Below, in pieces: positions 1-9,375 of a DNA stretch of 64,000 nucleotides; positions within the stretch are counted from its first letter, which is position 1; the number at the start of each line of letters is the position of its first letter. The position numbers were made by a program, and so were the translations under genes. The notes beneath the pieces are model-generated. The model was not told the origin of the DNA and did not search any database. It saw only the letters and a list, made by a program, of their open reading frames with translations. Origin of the DNA: Agaribacillus aureus (GTDB lineage Bacteria; Bacteroidota; Bacteroidia; Cytophagales; Cyclobacteriaceae); NCBI GenBank assembly GCA_030442055.1, contig JAUJEB010000015.1, positions 90,200 to 154,199 of the forward strand, given 5' to 3'.

Positions 1-1056
1 TACATCTATGGTCGGACTACTCCAAACCGGCGAGCCGGACGGCCCGAAAATTTTGGCACCGGCATCATTCACGCCACGTTCCGTGGCTTTTTCGTCGATA
101 ACCCTGTGCCTCCAAACCTCTTCACCTGATACCGCATCAACCGCAACCACCTGCCCCGAACCTTTACAGCACTCATAAGTATCCTGTCCGGCAGTCAGCA
201 CCTCCATCGACGTTAAAGGAATATAAACCAGGCTGTCATAATATGCGGCCGTCCCTGTAACTGCATTGTTTGGTTCGTCTTTAACCGTTTTTTTCCAGAT
301 TGATTTCCCACTGGCAGCGCTTAAAGCATAAGTATTTCCACCAAAATCCGCAAAATACACCCGCAACTCATTACCGATATCTTCACTCACCGCTATACCT
401 CCCCTGACATTAGCATCTGCTTCAAAGACCCACTGCACGCATCCGGTGTGAATATCGAGGCAATACACCTCTCCGAATTGACTGCCAAAAACAATGTAAT
501 CATCCACGACAGCAGGCCTGGTCCTGGTCACTGTTCCGCCATTAAATCCAAAAGCCCATTTCAGCTTTAAATAGGGAACCTGTTCGGCAGAAAGTTTGGC
601 GATATTTTCCGCGATAAATCCGGTTGCCTCAAGATTTCCTCCCCAGCCAAAAGACCTGATTTTAGTTGGCTCAATGTCCCTGTCATCACAGTAATTCAGA
701 GGTTTGGTTCCTACAACATATTTGCGATTGGTGATGTACTGTGCCAGGGCAATTTTTTGCGTAGAGCTCAGCAGCTTCCCCTGTACCTGCATCTTGCCCG
801 TCTCCAGCGAAGTGACAATACTTCTGGGCGTCATGCCTCCCAAATGAACCAACCCGGGTGCCCGGCTCTGACCATTATCCATGTGACAAACGGCACAACT
901 GTTCATAAAAAGCGCCTGCGCGTCTTTTCTTGAAATTTGTTCACCTGTAAGGGGATTACTTGTATTTAATGACTGATTGTCGCATGATAACAAGCATATC
1001 ACCAACGATAATACCAAAAGAGTCGCGGAGACTTGTGTAATGCCGATTGAGTACAT
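1..1056 (-). CDS. PQQ-dependent dehydrogenase-like quinoprotein with cytochrome c domain (3' end outside window)
   Basis: The frame runs open from an ATG at 1056 off the left edge, so 352 residues of the N-terminal part are visible. It begins with a lipoprotein signal (hydrophobic stretch ending LLSC, Cys about residue 25). A haem-c motif CAVCH follows near residues 53-57, which places a small cytochrome c domain first. After that come PQQ-type beta-propeller blades with VDAVSGEEVWRH and GPSGSPVWSSPTID signatures. In the family, such proteins oxidise alcohols or sugars in the periplasm with PQQ and pass electrons to the haem. The usual order is propeller then cytochrome, so the N-terminal haem is a less common variant. 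Substrate cannot be told. The family call is firm; the missing end hides the rest of the propeller. Confidence 0.85.
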   Translation of the reverse strand, partial: MYSIGITQVSATLLVLSLVICLLSCDNQSLNTSNPLTGEQISRKDAQALFMNSCAVCHMDNGQSRAPGLVHLGGMTPRSIVTSLETGKMQVQGKLLSSTQKIALAQYITNRKYVVGTKPLNYCDDRDIEPTKIRSFGWGGNLEATGFIAENIAKLSAEQVPYLKLKWAFGFNGGTVTRTRPAVVDDYIVFGSQFGEVYCLDIHTGCVQWVFEADANVRGGIAVSEDIGNELRVYFADFGGNTYALSAASGKSIWKKTVKDEPNNAVTGTAAYYDSLVYIPLTSMEVLTAGQDTYECCKGSGQVVAVDAVSGEEVWRHRVIDEKATERGVNDAGAKIFGPSGSPVWSSPTIDV

Positions 1057-1712
1057 AAATCTATGCTTTCAGCGTAAAAATTTAATTTTACATTTCGCCA
1101 TTTTTCTGCGAGTCCAGACTATAGCCAGCAATACTTTACCAGCTACAGTGAGCCGGTTCGATCTTCAAAACTTGTAACTACCCGCTTTTCCTAACAAATT
1201 ACCATGAAATGAGGTGGATTACAAACTTCCGAGGAATGATTCCTTTCCACGTGCTAAAGATTACTACTATAGCCAACCCCTGCCCTTTAAGACCACGGTA
1301 TAACATTTATTAAAAAAACCAGGGCTACCCGTTCGCATATCTTTTGGTAGATATTCTACCCGTTAGAGGTTTACAAAGAGATACTGTTATACATGAGGTG
1401 ATCAATGCCGGTGAAAAAAACAATTTAATGACCTGGTAAAGAAGCAGGTTTGAAAGCTAAAAATCTTAATCTCACTCGTGCCGATGGGTAAAAAATAGGG
1501 GTTACCAAAAATGATAACATAACAGGATCACCGAAATTAGCCTTCTTTCCACCATTCCGGAATATCCATTAAAGAATCCGGTAATATTTATATTTTTTGT
1601 TACATGAGTCAAACTTAGTGGGTTGAGGAATTTTAATTTCACCGTAATCCTTGTTTTTTGCGGCTTAATTAGTATTCCCACAATACCTATAGATCACAAA
1701 TGAATATTAGTT
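1057..1712. other. Intergenic region, nothing recognised
   Basis: About 650 bases between two divergently transcribed genes, so both promoters should lie here. I see no convincing open frame, RNA gene or long repeat. Short frames on the + strand near 977-1177 run antisense to the quinoprotein signal peptide and look spurious. Confidence 0.5.
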
Positions 1713-4700
1713 ATGTCGAAAGAAACTATGCGTATGCGCAATTATTTATTGATACTAATCATAAATCTGTTAATTGTGCCTTCACTATGGGCACAGGACA
1801 GCCATGATTTGCCAGTAGACTCCTTGCTGGTTAAGGCACGTGATTATTACAATAAATTCAAAAATGAAGAAGCGGTAAAGGTATATCAGCAAATACTTGA
1901 AGGGGATTCGGAAAATGCCAGGGCTATATTAGGTATTGCAGAAAGCTATTTTGCACTGAATGATTACGTGTTAGCCGAAAAATGGTACAGGGAAGCTTTG
2001 AAAAATAACATTGAGCTACAGCCTGATAACTTTTATGAATACAACCTTTCCCTTGTATCCAATAAAAAGTATCATGAAGCCGACGCCTTGCTATCCGCTT
2101 ATAATGAGGTAGGAAACTATCCGATGACCCAGCAGGTCATGCAGGCCCTGAAGAATATCCACCAGTATTTAAAGGATTCGAGTAGTGTACGGCTTACTAA
2201 TTTGTCTATCAATTCCGAAGAAGCTGATTTTTACCCCAATTATTACGAGGAGGGCATTGTTTTTATTTCATCTCGCGTAAGAGAAAACAACTTTCAACCC
2301 CTGAACTTGTATTTCAGCAAAGAACAGGGAGATACATTTAGTGAACCCGATCATCTGATGAATGATGTCAATCGCAAATTTCATGTGGGGCACAAGGTGT
2401 ATTTTAAGGAAAACAGTAAAATATTATATGTATTAAGTAAAGGGAAAAATGAAGGCAAAAGCGGTTTTTTTCCCATGGAGCTTTACCAGGCGCAAAGCAC
2501 GTTAAAAGACTACAAATGGAAAAAGCCCAAACCTGTACCCGTAAATAGTAAAGGGTTTGCCAACTTTCAACCTACGGTCAGCCAGGACGGTCGTACCATC
2601 TTTTTTATCTCCGACCGACCCGGTGGATTTGGAGGTACCGATATTTATGTAACCAGGTATGAAAATGAAACCTGGTCAGAACCAAAAAATCTGGGAGACA
2701 AGGTAAATACCAAGGGCAATGAGCTTTATCCTTTCCTTTATAATAATGAAGTACTTTATTTTAGTTCAGATGGGCTCGATGGTTTGGGAGGGTTGGATAT
2801 TTATCAAATTTCAGCCAACAAAACGGATGACAACGTGCCTGAAAACCTTGGATATCCTATCAATTCAACCTACGACGACTTCGCCTTAATTACGAAGGAC
2901 GGCAATATAGGCTTATTTTCTTCCAATCGACTTGGAGGTGCAGGTAGTGACGACCTGTACCGTTACGAAAAGATCAATCCGCCCACTGAAGAAATGTTGG
3001 CTACCATTGTTCCGCAGCCAGTCTCACAACCTCCTGTAAAAACATCGTCGGTGAACCTTTACACGCTTAACTATGAAAGGACACTGACCACCAATGAACA
3101 AACCAACCTGGAAATAAATTTACCGACCGGAACAGCCTATGCAATAGCCAGTTTTGAAAACGGGATTTCCTGTATTTCGGCCGGGATGTCCAGGAAGGAC
3201 ATGAAACGTTCGCCACCTATATTGTGCGAAATGCTGAATGATGAGGATCAGATACACGTCATAGGCTTTGCCATCGATAAGTTGACAAAAGAGCCATTGC
3301 GTTCAGCCTCCTTCGAAATCCTGAAAAAAGATGACCTAAGCGCTACTGTCTTTGAAGCCAATCACAGTGTGGTTGCCTTCACCGGTCAAAAAGGAGCATC
3401 TTATATCGTAAAGGTAAAAGAATACGGCTATAAGCCCTACGAATTTGTTATTACGGCTAATCCCAATATCGATAGCCGGGTATATAGAACTGGTTTTGAA
3501 TTGGATAAAAATATTGTCAAACTCGATTACCTGGCACAGGTTGTCAACGCTGAATCCGGTCAATCGGTGAGTAAGGCACAAATCGTCCTGTCTAAACCTA
3601 AAGGCAATGACCAGGAATTTGTAAGCGATGAGGAGGGAAATTTCGAATTTCAGCTTGGTCAGGATGATCAGTTTCTGGTGATGGTAACCACTGAAAACAG
3701 TTCGGGAATATTTTCCGGTGCTGCTTCGCCAACAGCCACAAAGCAATATATGACACACCTGGTTGAAGTAAACGACTTCGCGGAAGATGGGCGCGATAAA
3801 GTGCTGGTGGCAGGATTTATTTCAGACAGTGAATCAGGGCGGTCTCTGGACCATTGCGACATCCGGGTACTTGAAAAGAACAGCAGAAATAGGGTAGATT
3901 TCAACCATCAGCACGGTGTGTTGAACTTCAGGGCCGACAGGAATAAGCAATACATTGCCATTATAAATCATTACGGCTATCGGTTGGAAGAATTCGAAAT
4001 TGATACACACACACCTAGCGGCGAAAGGCTGGTTAAAGTCGATTTAACACTGCACAAAAATGAAGGGCAACTACCCTATCAGGTCCATATCTATGATGAT
4101 GCCACACTTTCCGACATTGAGGGAGCAGAATTGATATTGTCTTCCTTCAAAAATCCCGATAAAAGCTATCGATCAGACGCCCGGGGATTCGTAGACTTCG
4201 ACGTAGACCCAGACGACCCATATGTGCTAATGGTGACCAAGGATAACAAGTCAGCCTTGTATTCAGGAACAGCCTCAGAAAGTGAAAGCAAGCCGGTGAT
4301 GACCCACCAAATCGCATTGGTAAATACCGATACCGACGATCAAAAAGTTATGATAGCCGGCATCATTGCTGATAATAATACGGATAAGCCTTTGGACAAG
4401 GCCGCTATTAATGTCGTAGAAAAATCCAGTCAGGAGAAAGTTGACTTTCAATATGAAAAAGGTATCGTGTCATTTGAGGGAGACAAAGGAAAAGATTATC
4501 AGGTAACCGTGGATCACGAAGGCTATGAGTCAGCAGTCGTTGATATTGATGCCAGGGATGATGAATCTTCACCATTGGTCAAGTTTAATGGGGTCATGGT
4601 GAAATCAGTCAGCGAGCTAAGTTATACGGGCCAGGTGGTAGACGAACAGACCGCAGCTCCTGTTGAAAATGCCAGGGTAAAAATCAGTGCCTTTAATTCA

Positions 4701-5735
4701 GAAGATGTAGTCATTACATCCGACAAGGACGGAAAATTTAATTTTAATTTAAAACCCGACGACACCTATTTGATCATTGCCAACACAGATGACAAATCGG
4801 GCATGTTGCTCGGCAATGCAACCAAAGAGGAATCATCTCATTATACCACCCACAAAATCAGTTTAAGCGGCACATCGGGCGAAGATAGTAAGATCACCGT
4901 CGTAGCCATGGTTGGAGATGCGCTGACCGGGAAAATGCTGAGTGATTTTGACGCGGTTATTACTAACAAGGCAACCGGGCAGCCTGTTGAAACCAAGACA
5001 GAGGATGGCGTGATCCTGTTCAGCTATAAAATTGGTGATCAATCCAATTTCACCGCCAGCGTCCAAAAAGATGGCTACCAGGACTTTGAAAAAGAACTTT
5101 CATGGGATATATCTGAGAAGGGGTTGATTGTAAGGACGGACATTAAACTACAGCCGGATATCCTGCCAGTTGGAGGCGAAAAATTTGGTATGGAAAGGCA
5201 AGTACTTGTGCTTAAAAATGCCAGTAATAATAACCAGCTTTGGGAGATCACCAATAGCGAGATCGCCAATGTAAGCGGTCATCCGAATTACGGGCCGGTC
5301 GATGACCTAGTAAAAAGGCAGTCGATACCACTGAACGTAGAGACACTGAACAAAGTCTTAAATGACGACAAAGCCACTTTCGTTGCCATACACAATGTTT
5401 TTTACGAATTCGACAAAAACAGTATCAGCGAAACCGGAAAAGCCCAGCTAAAATCCCTGGCGGACATACTGAAAACTTACCAACGTCTGAAACTTGAGAT
5501 CCGGTCGTACACAGACAGTCAGGGTAGTCAGGCTTATAACAAAGGGTTGTCTGCCAGGAGATCTACCGCAGTGAAAAAACACCTGGTTAAACACGGTGTC
5601 AATCCATCAAAAATTACCACTAAAAATTTCGGAGAAGATGGGTTGGTTAACAGCTGTGATAATAATGCTGAATGCAATGAAGCAGCCCACAGCAAAAACA
5701 GGAGGACAGAATTTCTGCTGATTTCAGGTAAATAA
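1713..5735 (+). CDS. Large OmpA-family envelope protein: TPR, PD40 propeller, seven Ig-like/carboxypeptidase-regulatory repeats, OmpA domain
   Basis: A 1340-residue exported protein. A signal peptide spans about residues 10-27. TPR-like helices follow (30-125), then WD40-like PD40 blades (about 160-430; FFISDRPGGFGGTDIYV and LYFSSDGLDGLGGLDIYQ are typical). About 600 residues of repeats come next. They alternate between an A type (VAGFISDSESGRSLD) and a B type ending in SGxxxGxAxxxxxxxxxTH, giving A-B-A-B-A-B-A. The C-terminus (from about 1223) is an OmpA-like peptidoglycan-binding domain with FYEFDKNSISETG and the final NRRTEF. TPR/propeller/CRD/OmpA is the order of the PorE-type protein linked to type IX secretion and gliding, but this one has many more middle repeats. 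It probably tethers an outer-membrane complex to the wall. It appears monocistronic. Confidence 0.88.
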   Translation: MSKETMRMRNYLLILIINLLIVPSLWAQDSHDLPVDSLLVKARDYYNKFKNEEAVKVYQQILEGDSENARAILGIAESYFALNDYVLAEKWYREALKNNIELQPDNFYEYNLSLVSNKKYHEADALLSAYNEVGNYPMTQQVMQALKNIHQYLKDSSSVRLTNLSINSEEADFYPNYYEEGIVFISSRVRENNFQPLNLYFSKEQGDTFSEPDHLMNDVNRKFHVGHKVYFKENSKILYVLSKGKNEGKSGFFPMELYQAQSTLKDYKWKKPKPVPVNSKGFANFQPTVSQDGRTIFFISDRPGGFGGTDIYVTRYENETWSEPKNLGDKVNTKGNELYPFLYNNEVLYFSSDGLDGLGGLDIYQISANKTDDNVPENLGYPINSTYDDFALITKDGNIGLFSSNRLGGAGSDDLYRYEKINPPTEEMLATIVPQPVSQPPVKTSSVNLYTLNYERTLTTNEQTNLEINLPTGTAYAIASFENGISCISAGMSRKDMKRSPPILCEMLNDEDQIHVIGFAIDKLTKEPLRSASFEILKKDDLSATVFEANHSVVAFTGQKGASYIVKVKEYGYKPYEFVITANPNIDSRVYRTGFELDKNIVKLDYLAQVVNAESGQSVSKAQIVLSKPKGNDQEFVSDEEGNFEFQLGQDDQFLVMVTTENSSGIFSGAASPTATKQYMTHLVEVNDFAEDGRDKVLVAGFISDSESGRSLDHCDIRVLEKNSRNRVDFNHQHGVLNFRADRNKQYIAIINHYGYRLEEFEIDTHTPSGERLVKVDLTLHKNEGQLPYQVHIYDDATLSDIEGAELILSSFKNPDKSYRSDARGFVDFDVDPDDPYVLMVTKDNKSALYSGTASESESKPVMTHQIALVNTDTDDQKVMIAGIIADNNTDKPLDKAAINVVEKSSQEKVDFQYEKGIVSFEGDKGKDYQVTVDHEGYESAVVDIDARDDESSPLVKFNGVMVKSVSELSYTGQVVDEQTAAPVENARVKISAFNSEDVVITSDKDGKFNFNLKPDDTYLIIANTDDKSGMLLGNATKEESSHYTTHKISLSGTSGEDSKITVVAMVGDALTGKMLSDFDAVITNKATGQPVETKTEDGVILFSYKIGDQSNFTASVQKDGYQDFEKELSWDISEKGLIVRTDIKLQPDILPVGGEKFGMERQVLVLKNASNNNQLWEITNSEIANVSGHPNYGPVDDLVKRQSIPLNVETLNKVLNDDKATFVAIHNVFYEFDKNSISETGKAQLKSLADILKTYQRLKLEIRSYTDSQGSQAYNKGLSARRSTAVKKHLVKHGVNPSKITTKNFGEDGLVNSCDNNAECNEAAHSKNRRTEFLLISGK

Positions 5736-5805
5736 AATACAATCGCCAACATTTGTGCCACCGTTGCAACAGTCAGATATAGCTAAAGATCACAAAAGAT
5801 ATGGC

Positions 5806-6183
5806 TTAAGTGATCCCATAATGTTGATAAACCGGCTTAAAAAACGTGGGATATAAATAAATATCCGATTCCGTGAATTTCAAATTTTTACCCAGGGATA
5901 AAACCCCCGTCTCCAGATGGTAAACAGTTCCGGCTTTGGCAAATGGAAACGGCTTTATTATTTGGACTGCAACTACCGGATGGTCAGGGAAATATGGATG
6001 AATGTAAAGCAATCCGGGGATAAATTTTCTATTGTAAGGTTTGAATATCATCGTCTTCTTGCCGGCATCAGCATAATTATACCGGCAAAATTGCAAATAG
6101 GGAGCTTCTTCATTCTTGCGATACAGCCAGGTGAAATTCCTGGGCACATATCCCCCTTTTAACAGGCTTTCAAATGTTCTCAC
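5806..6183 (-). CDS. Hypothetical protein, 125 aa
   Basis: I do not recognise this protein. It is rich in aromatic residues and proline, has no signal peptide or clear membrane segment, and reads like a small soluble beta-rich protein (for example the stretch PDHPVVAVQIIKPFPF). The opposite strand also has an 81-codon frame over the same bases. I prefer the - strand because its composition is more protein-like and it covers the whole interval. It is transcribed divergently from the Crp-type regulator, with about 200 AT-rich bases between them. Either strand could be wrong, so confidence is modest. Confidence 0.45.
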   Translation of the reverse strand: MRTFESLLKGGYVPRNFTWLYRKNEEAPYLQFCRYNYADAGKKTMIFKPYNRKFIPGLLYIHPYFPDHPVVAVQIIKPFPFAKAGTVYHLETGVLSLGKNLKFTESDIYLYPTFFKPVYQHYGIT

Positions 6184-6390
6184 GGTCAGCGTATAGTATT
6201 TACTAACGAATTTAGTAAAAAACTAATTAAATTAGCATATTTGCTAAAAAATTTTCCGGGCACTTGGCTTTACCAGGCCTTCAGGTTCAACTCAATGGCC
6301 GATTTTATATTTTAATTTATTGTCATTAACCGTTACTTTTGCCACTTTTTCCCGTTAAGCCGGGTAATATTATCGGAAAATACCTAGCCT

Positions 6391-6963
6391 TTGAAAGAAG
6401 CACTAAAAAAATATATTAATAAAATTCATGCGATCCCCGATGAATTGATGGAACCATTCCTGGAATTATGGCATTTAAAATCCGCCTCAAAAAAGGAAAT
6501 TGTCACCAGGGTCAACAGTACCGACAAATACCTGTATTTTATTGTCAAAGGCGTACAAAAGGCTTATTACATCACCGATGGCAATGAATACATTATTGCG
6601 TTTTCACACCCATATACCTTCACCTGCATTCCGGAATCTTTTCTCACGCAAAAACCATCTAATTATTGCTGGCAATGTGTCAGCGACAGTGAGTTTTTAA
6701 GGATCTCATATACTGATTTTTTTACATTTGTAGAAAAGCATCCGGCATTTGAGACAATGCTCAGAAAAAAGCTTATTGGTACTTTAGGAGGGCTTGTCAG
6801 TCGTTATCACAGGTTACTGGCTTATCCTATGGAAGAACGTTTCAAGGATCTTATAAAAAACAGTCCGCAGTTAATAAACCTGATACCTCAAAAAGATATA
6901 GCCAATTACCTTAAAATTGATCCTACGAATTTTTCCAAACTCATTAACTCTATTAAAATATAA
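6391..6963 (+). CDS. Crp/Fnr-family transcriptional regulator
   Basis: A 190-residue protein with an N-terminal cyclic-nucleotide-binding-type jelly roll (about 20-120, with YLYFIVKGVQKAYY) and a C-terminal winged helix (about 150-190, with QKDIANYLKIDPTNFSKLINSI as the recognition region). The cAMP-contacting arginine of true CRP is not evident, as in most Bacteroidota homologues, so the ligand is unknown. The start is TTG at 6391; no in-frame ATG gives a full N-terminus. The stop codon overlaps the left arm of a strong terminator, so the gene is transcribed separately from the methyltransferase-like gene after it. Such regulators often sit beside the small membrane protein they control, but nothing here proves that. 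Confidence 0.85.
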   Translation: MKEALKKYINKIHAIPDELMEPFLELWHLKSASKKEIVTRVNSTDKYLYFIVKGVQKAYYITDGNEYIIAFSHPYTFTCIPESFLTQKPSNYCWQCVSDSEFLRISYTDFFTFVEKHPAFETMLRKKLIGTLGGLVSRYHRLLAYPMEERFKDLIKNSPQLINLIPQKDIANYLKIDPTNFSKLINSIKI

Positions 6964-6992
6964 TCTTGGTATAAACCAAGATTTCCTTTTTT
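6962..6992 (+). terminator. Rho-independent terminator after the Crp-type gene
   Basis: AATCTTGGT (6962-6970), a four-base loop ATAA, then ACCAAGATT (6975-6983) make a perfect 9-bp stem followed by TCCTTTTTTCC. The stem begins inside the stop codon of the upstream gene. Confidence 0.88.
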
Positions 6993-7176
6993 CCTGGCAC
7001 TGAAATTTGTTCCATAAAATTTCAAGACAATGGAACATCAGAAAAATCGTCATCAATACTTATTTAAACATCTTGTAATTCAGGCTGTCATCATGGTTGT
7101 GTATGGCCATTGCTATCACCTGTATGTGGCAAAGTTTCGCCAAGTCCTTTTCGATCGCTTAAACGATCTAAAGAAA

Positions 7177-7626
7177 ATGATCAATAATCAAAAGATAACA
7201 CCTCCTCAACTATATAAAACGTTTATCGGGCTGATGTTTCTCATTTTTGTATTCGCAGAGAAAAAAGTGATCCATTTCCCTTATAACTTGTCAGGACTCC
7301 TTTTTCTCATCACCGGTTCCTACATGGCGCTGAGCACCAAAAAGATGTTCAAGCGAACCAACACACCGATCCCCCCCACGGCGATGCCTGAAAAGTTGCA
7401 CACAAAAGGTATATTTAAATACACGCGAAATCCCATGTATCTGGGCATTGTCATGGCATTATTAGGTGTCGCACTGCTAACCGGCATGTTGATAAATATG
7501 TTGTTTCCCGTGCTGTACCTGGTTATTTTAGACCGGTTTTACATTGTTCAGGAAGAAAAAAATTTAGCCGATGTTTTTGGCCTGGAATATTTTAAATATA
7601 AAAGCAGTGTCCGGAGGTGGTTATAA
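7177..7626 (+). CDS. Isoprenylcysteine carboxyl methyltransferase (ICMT/PEMT)-family membrane protein
   Basis: From the ATG at 7177 the protein has 149 residues. An upstream ATG at 7030 would add 49 residues, but the family is usually about 150 long and the conserved part begins with ITPPQLYKTFIG, so I chose the later start. It has three to four hydrophobic segments and the family signature GIFKYTRNPMYLGIVMALLG, where RNPMYLG binds the methyl donor in characterised relatives, plus a late E-E-x-x-L motif. Bacterial members are S-adenosylmethionine-dependent methyltransferases of mostly unknown substrate. It lies 60-210 bases after the Crp-type gene, beyond a terminator, and so probably has its own promoter. 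Confidence 0.75.
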   Translation: MINNQKITPPQLYKTFIGLMFLIFVFAEKKVIHFPYNLSGLLFLITGSYMALSTKKMFKRTNTPIPPTAMPEKLHTKGIFKYTRNPMYLGIVMALLGVALLTGMLINMLFPVLYLVILDRFYIVQEEKNLADVFGLEYFKYKSSVRRWL

Positions 7627-7674
7627 AACTGATAACCAGTACAAAATATAGAACCGTTCGTGAACGCATCCAAA

Positions 7675-7708
7675 ATTACAATTACAATTACAATTACAAT
7701 TACAATTA
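7675..7708. repeat. ATTACA hexanucleotide microsatellite
   Basis: Five full copies and one partial copy of ATTACA lie in perfect tandem between two convergent genes. A run of this kind can change length by replication slippage. It is not inside a supported gene. Confidence 0.85.
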
Positions 7709-7799
7709 AAAGTCAACGTATTTCCTGGAGAACATTTGCCTTGATTGTACAAATACCGTTTGTGATCATTGAAGCAGGAACAATTTCCGGCGCTGATCA

Positions 7800-8285
7800 C
7801 TATTTGTTATCCAATTCAAAAAAAACCTCTATCTTATTAAAGATCAATTCCTGATCCTTGCCATGATTTAAACAATTAAACAATTCGGCATTCAACGAAC
7901 AATCAACAGCCTTTCCGTTCCTTATTTTCAACAATTGTGGAAACCGGGAATAATGTTGAAAACTATAAAAAGCCTTTGATATAAATCGGGACTCATAATT
8001 GGATTCAATGCTTTTTCCGTTTAAAAACAGCGGTTCAACTTCCTTGGGAAGTCTAGGTAAAATTTGGGTTTGAATATAATCAAATCCTTTTTTCCGGTTA
8101 TTGTAACAGAAAAAGTTCTTTCCTTCAATTGTCTTTAAATATTGCTGGTATTCTCTGTTAAACTGCCTGTCTTGTAACCAACCAAATGGTGCCAGTATTA
8201 TGGCAAAAGGAAGAACAATAATGCCGATCACCAACGTAGACAGCACCAATAGCATCAATGTCAATATTTCCTTCAATCTACTCAT
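7800..8285 (-). CDS. Hypothetical membrane-anchored protein, 161 aa
   Basis: I do not recognise the family. The best start is the ATG at 8285 (MSRLKEIL...); an in-frame ATG nine codons upstream is possible. One long hydrophobic segment covers about residues 5-35 (LMLLVLSTLVIGIIVLPFAI). It is followed by basic residues and a soluble C-terminal part of about 125 residues containing three cysteines, two of them close together near the C-terminus. It probably sits in the inner membrane with the soluble part in the cytoplasm. It is convergent with the methyltransferase-like gene, and the downstream side holds the ATTACA microsatellite. Confidence 0.55.
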   Translation of the reverse strand: MSRLKEILTLMLLVLSTLVIGIIVLPFAIILAPFGWLQDRQFNREYQQYLKTIEGKNFFCYNNRKKGFDYIQTQILPRLPKEVEPLFLNGKSIESNYESRFISKAFYSFQHYSRFPQLLKIRNGKAVDCSLNAELFNCLNHGKDQELIFNKIEVFFELDNK

Positions 8286-9375
8286 TTTCAGTTGTTTGCT
8301 AATAAAAAACAAAGAAATCTATTTTCCATTTTCAACTATTAATTTGTAAAACTAATACCCATATGTCGTAAAATCAATATATTCCAGGCCTGCCCCTGAC
8401 TAAAATCTTATTCCCACCGGCGATTGTTATAATACTATTTGTTTTAAATATTTTATAATGTTCTAACAATATAACAACATAAAACATATAAACGATTGTC
8501 ACACATTGTTCAGATACAACCCCACAGATCAATTTGACCCGTGGATAAATTGTCGTTTTCATCCCAGCGGTAGTGGCAAGCACCTATGGAGTGTGGTTTA
8601 TCAGTAACTGATCGTTATCAAATAGATCCACATCACAACACCGTTAGCGGTTGTCAAGACTGCCTTTCTTCCACTTTGCAGAGGGATTGGCTGATTCATC
8701 AAATACTAATTTAAACCACTGATTATCAACCACAATACGCTTAATTTTTACTTTTTTTCCACCATGTAATTCCTACTAAGCCAAGGTGTAATTTCTACCT
8801 TATTTTCATGTAACCCCTACCTTTTTTTGGGCATATTCTGTTACTTTCCATGTATTTGCTACCCTTTTTCGATGTAAATTCTACCCTATTTTATGTAAAA
8901 CCTACGAATTCTTCACTTAGCCTCTTGACAATTGCTTTTGCAACCACTACCTTAAAAATTATATAAACCCAATAGGATATTTCATGCACTTGACAATGAG
9001 CCCTTGCCCAACCTTCATACCAGCTTTGTCGGTTTGAAGTAATCTTCGAGGGGCAAAGGGTTCAGTTGTTTTACAAGCCTTGAACAAGGTGCGTAAATGC
9101 GGAGAAATATGGGGTGGGAAACTAAAGCAACGATGCTACTAGTCTCTACCATTTGACGCCAGCTAAAACCCAAATTTTGCTGTAACGGTCTTTTGAAATG
9201 GCTAAAGTCAATCAATAGGCATTTTGGTAAAAACCTTTGGGAGAGAATGTTAATACAAAATAGGGATAATAAGAGAATGACTACTCAACCATCATTAAAT
9301 GCATTGCAAAATGTAGTGAGCCAGCTTTCGTATGTCGCATTAGAAGATTTTTTTCAATAGATATTCATTAGTATC
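8286..9375. other. Long AT-rich intergenic region containing a periodic repeat array
   Basis: About 1.1 kb with no convincing gene. A 69-codon frame at 8374-8583 and a 66-codon frame at 9015-9215 (both -) have no recognisable features. The notable content is the repeat array at 8764-8905. A 27-codon frame (9277-9360, +) sits just before the next gene and could be a leader peptide or chance. Confidence 0.5.
8764..8905. repeat. Seven-unit degenerate repeat with ~21-22 bp period (core ATGTAANTNCTAC)
   Basis: Six clear 13-base cores start at 8764, 8786, 8808, 8850, 8872 and 8893: ATGTAATTCCTAC, GTGTAATTTCTAC, ATGTAACCCCTAC, ATGTATTTGCTAC, ATGTAAATTCTAC and ATGTAAAACCTAC. A decayed copy lies near 8832 in the gap. 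Spacers are T-rich. Steps of 22, 22, about 21, about 21, 22 and 21 equal two helical turns, so all copies face the same side of DNA. It may be a multi-site protein-binding array. It may also be the end of an IS21-type element, whose termini carry repeated ~20-bp transposase sites, although no istA or istB gene is present. Confidence 0.7.

Noticed and set aside
1148..1170. tRNA T-loop-like string GGTTCGATC
   Set aside because: No matching acceptor stem, anticodon arm or CCA context was found around it.
977..1177. 66-codon frame on the + strand
   Set aside because: It overlaps the signal-peptide region of the quinoprotein gene in antisense and has no protein-like features.
5917..6162. 81-codon frame on the + strand
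   Set aside because: It is antisense to the 5806-6183 frame, which spans more of the interval and has a more natural composition; neither is certain.
9015..9215. 66-codon frame (-) considered as a transposase remnant
   Set aside because: The ending SRLVKQLNPLPLEDYFKPTK looked vaguely transposase-like, but I could not match it to a family and no ends or further fragments are present.
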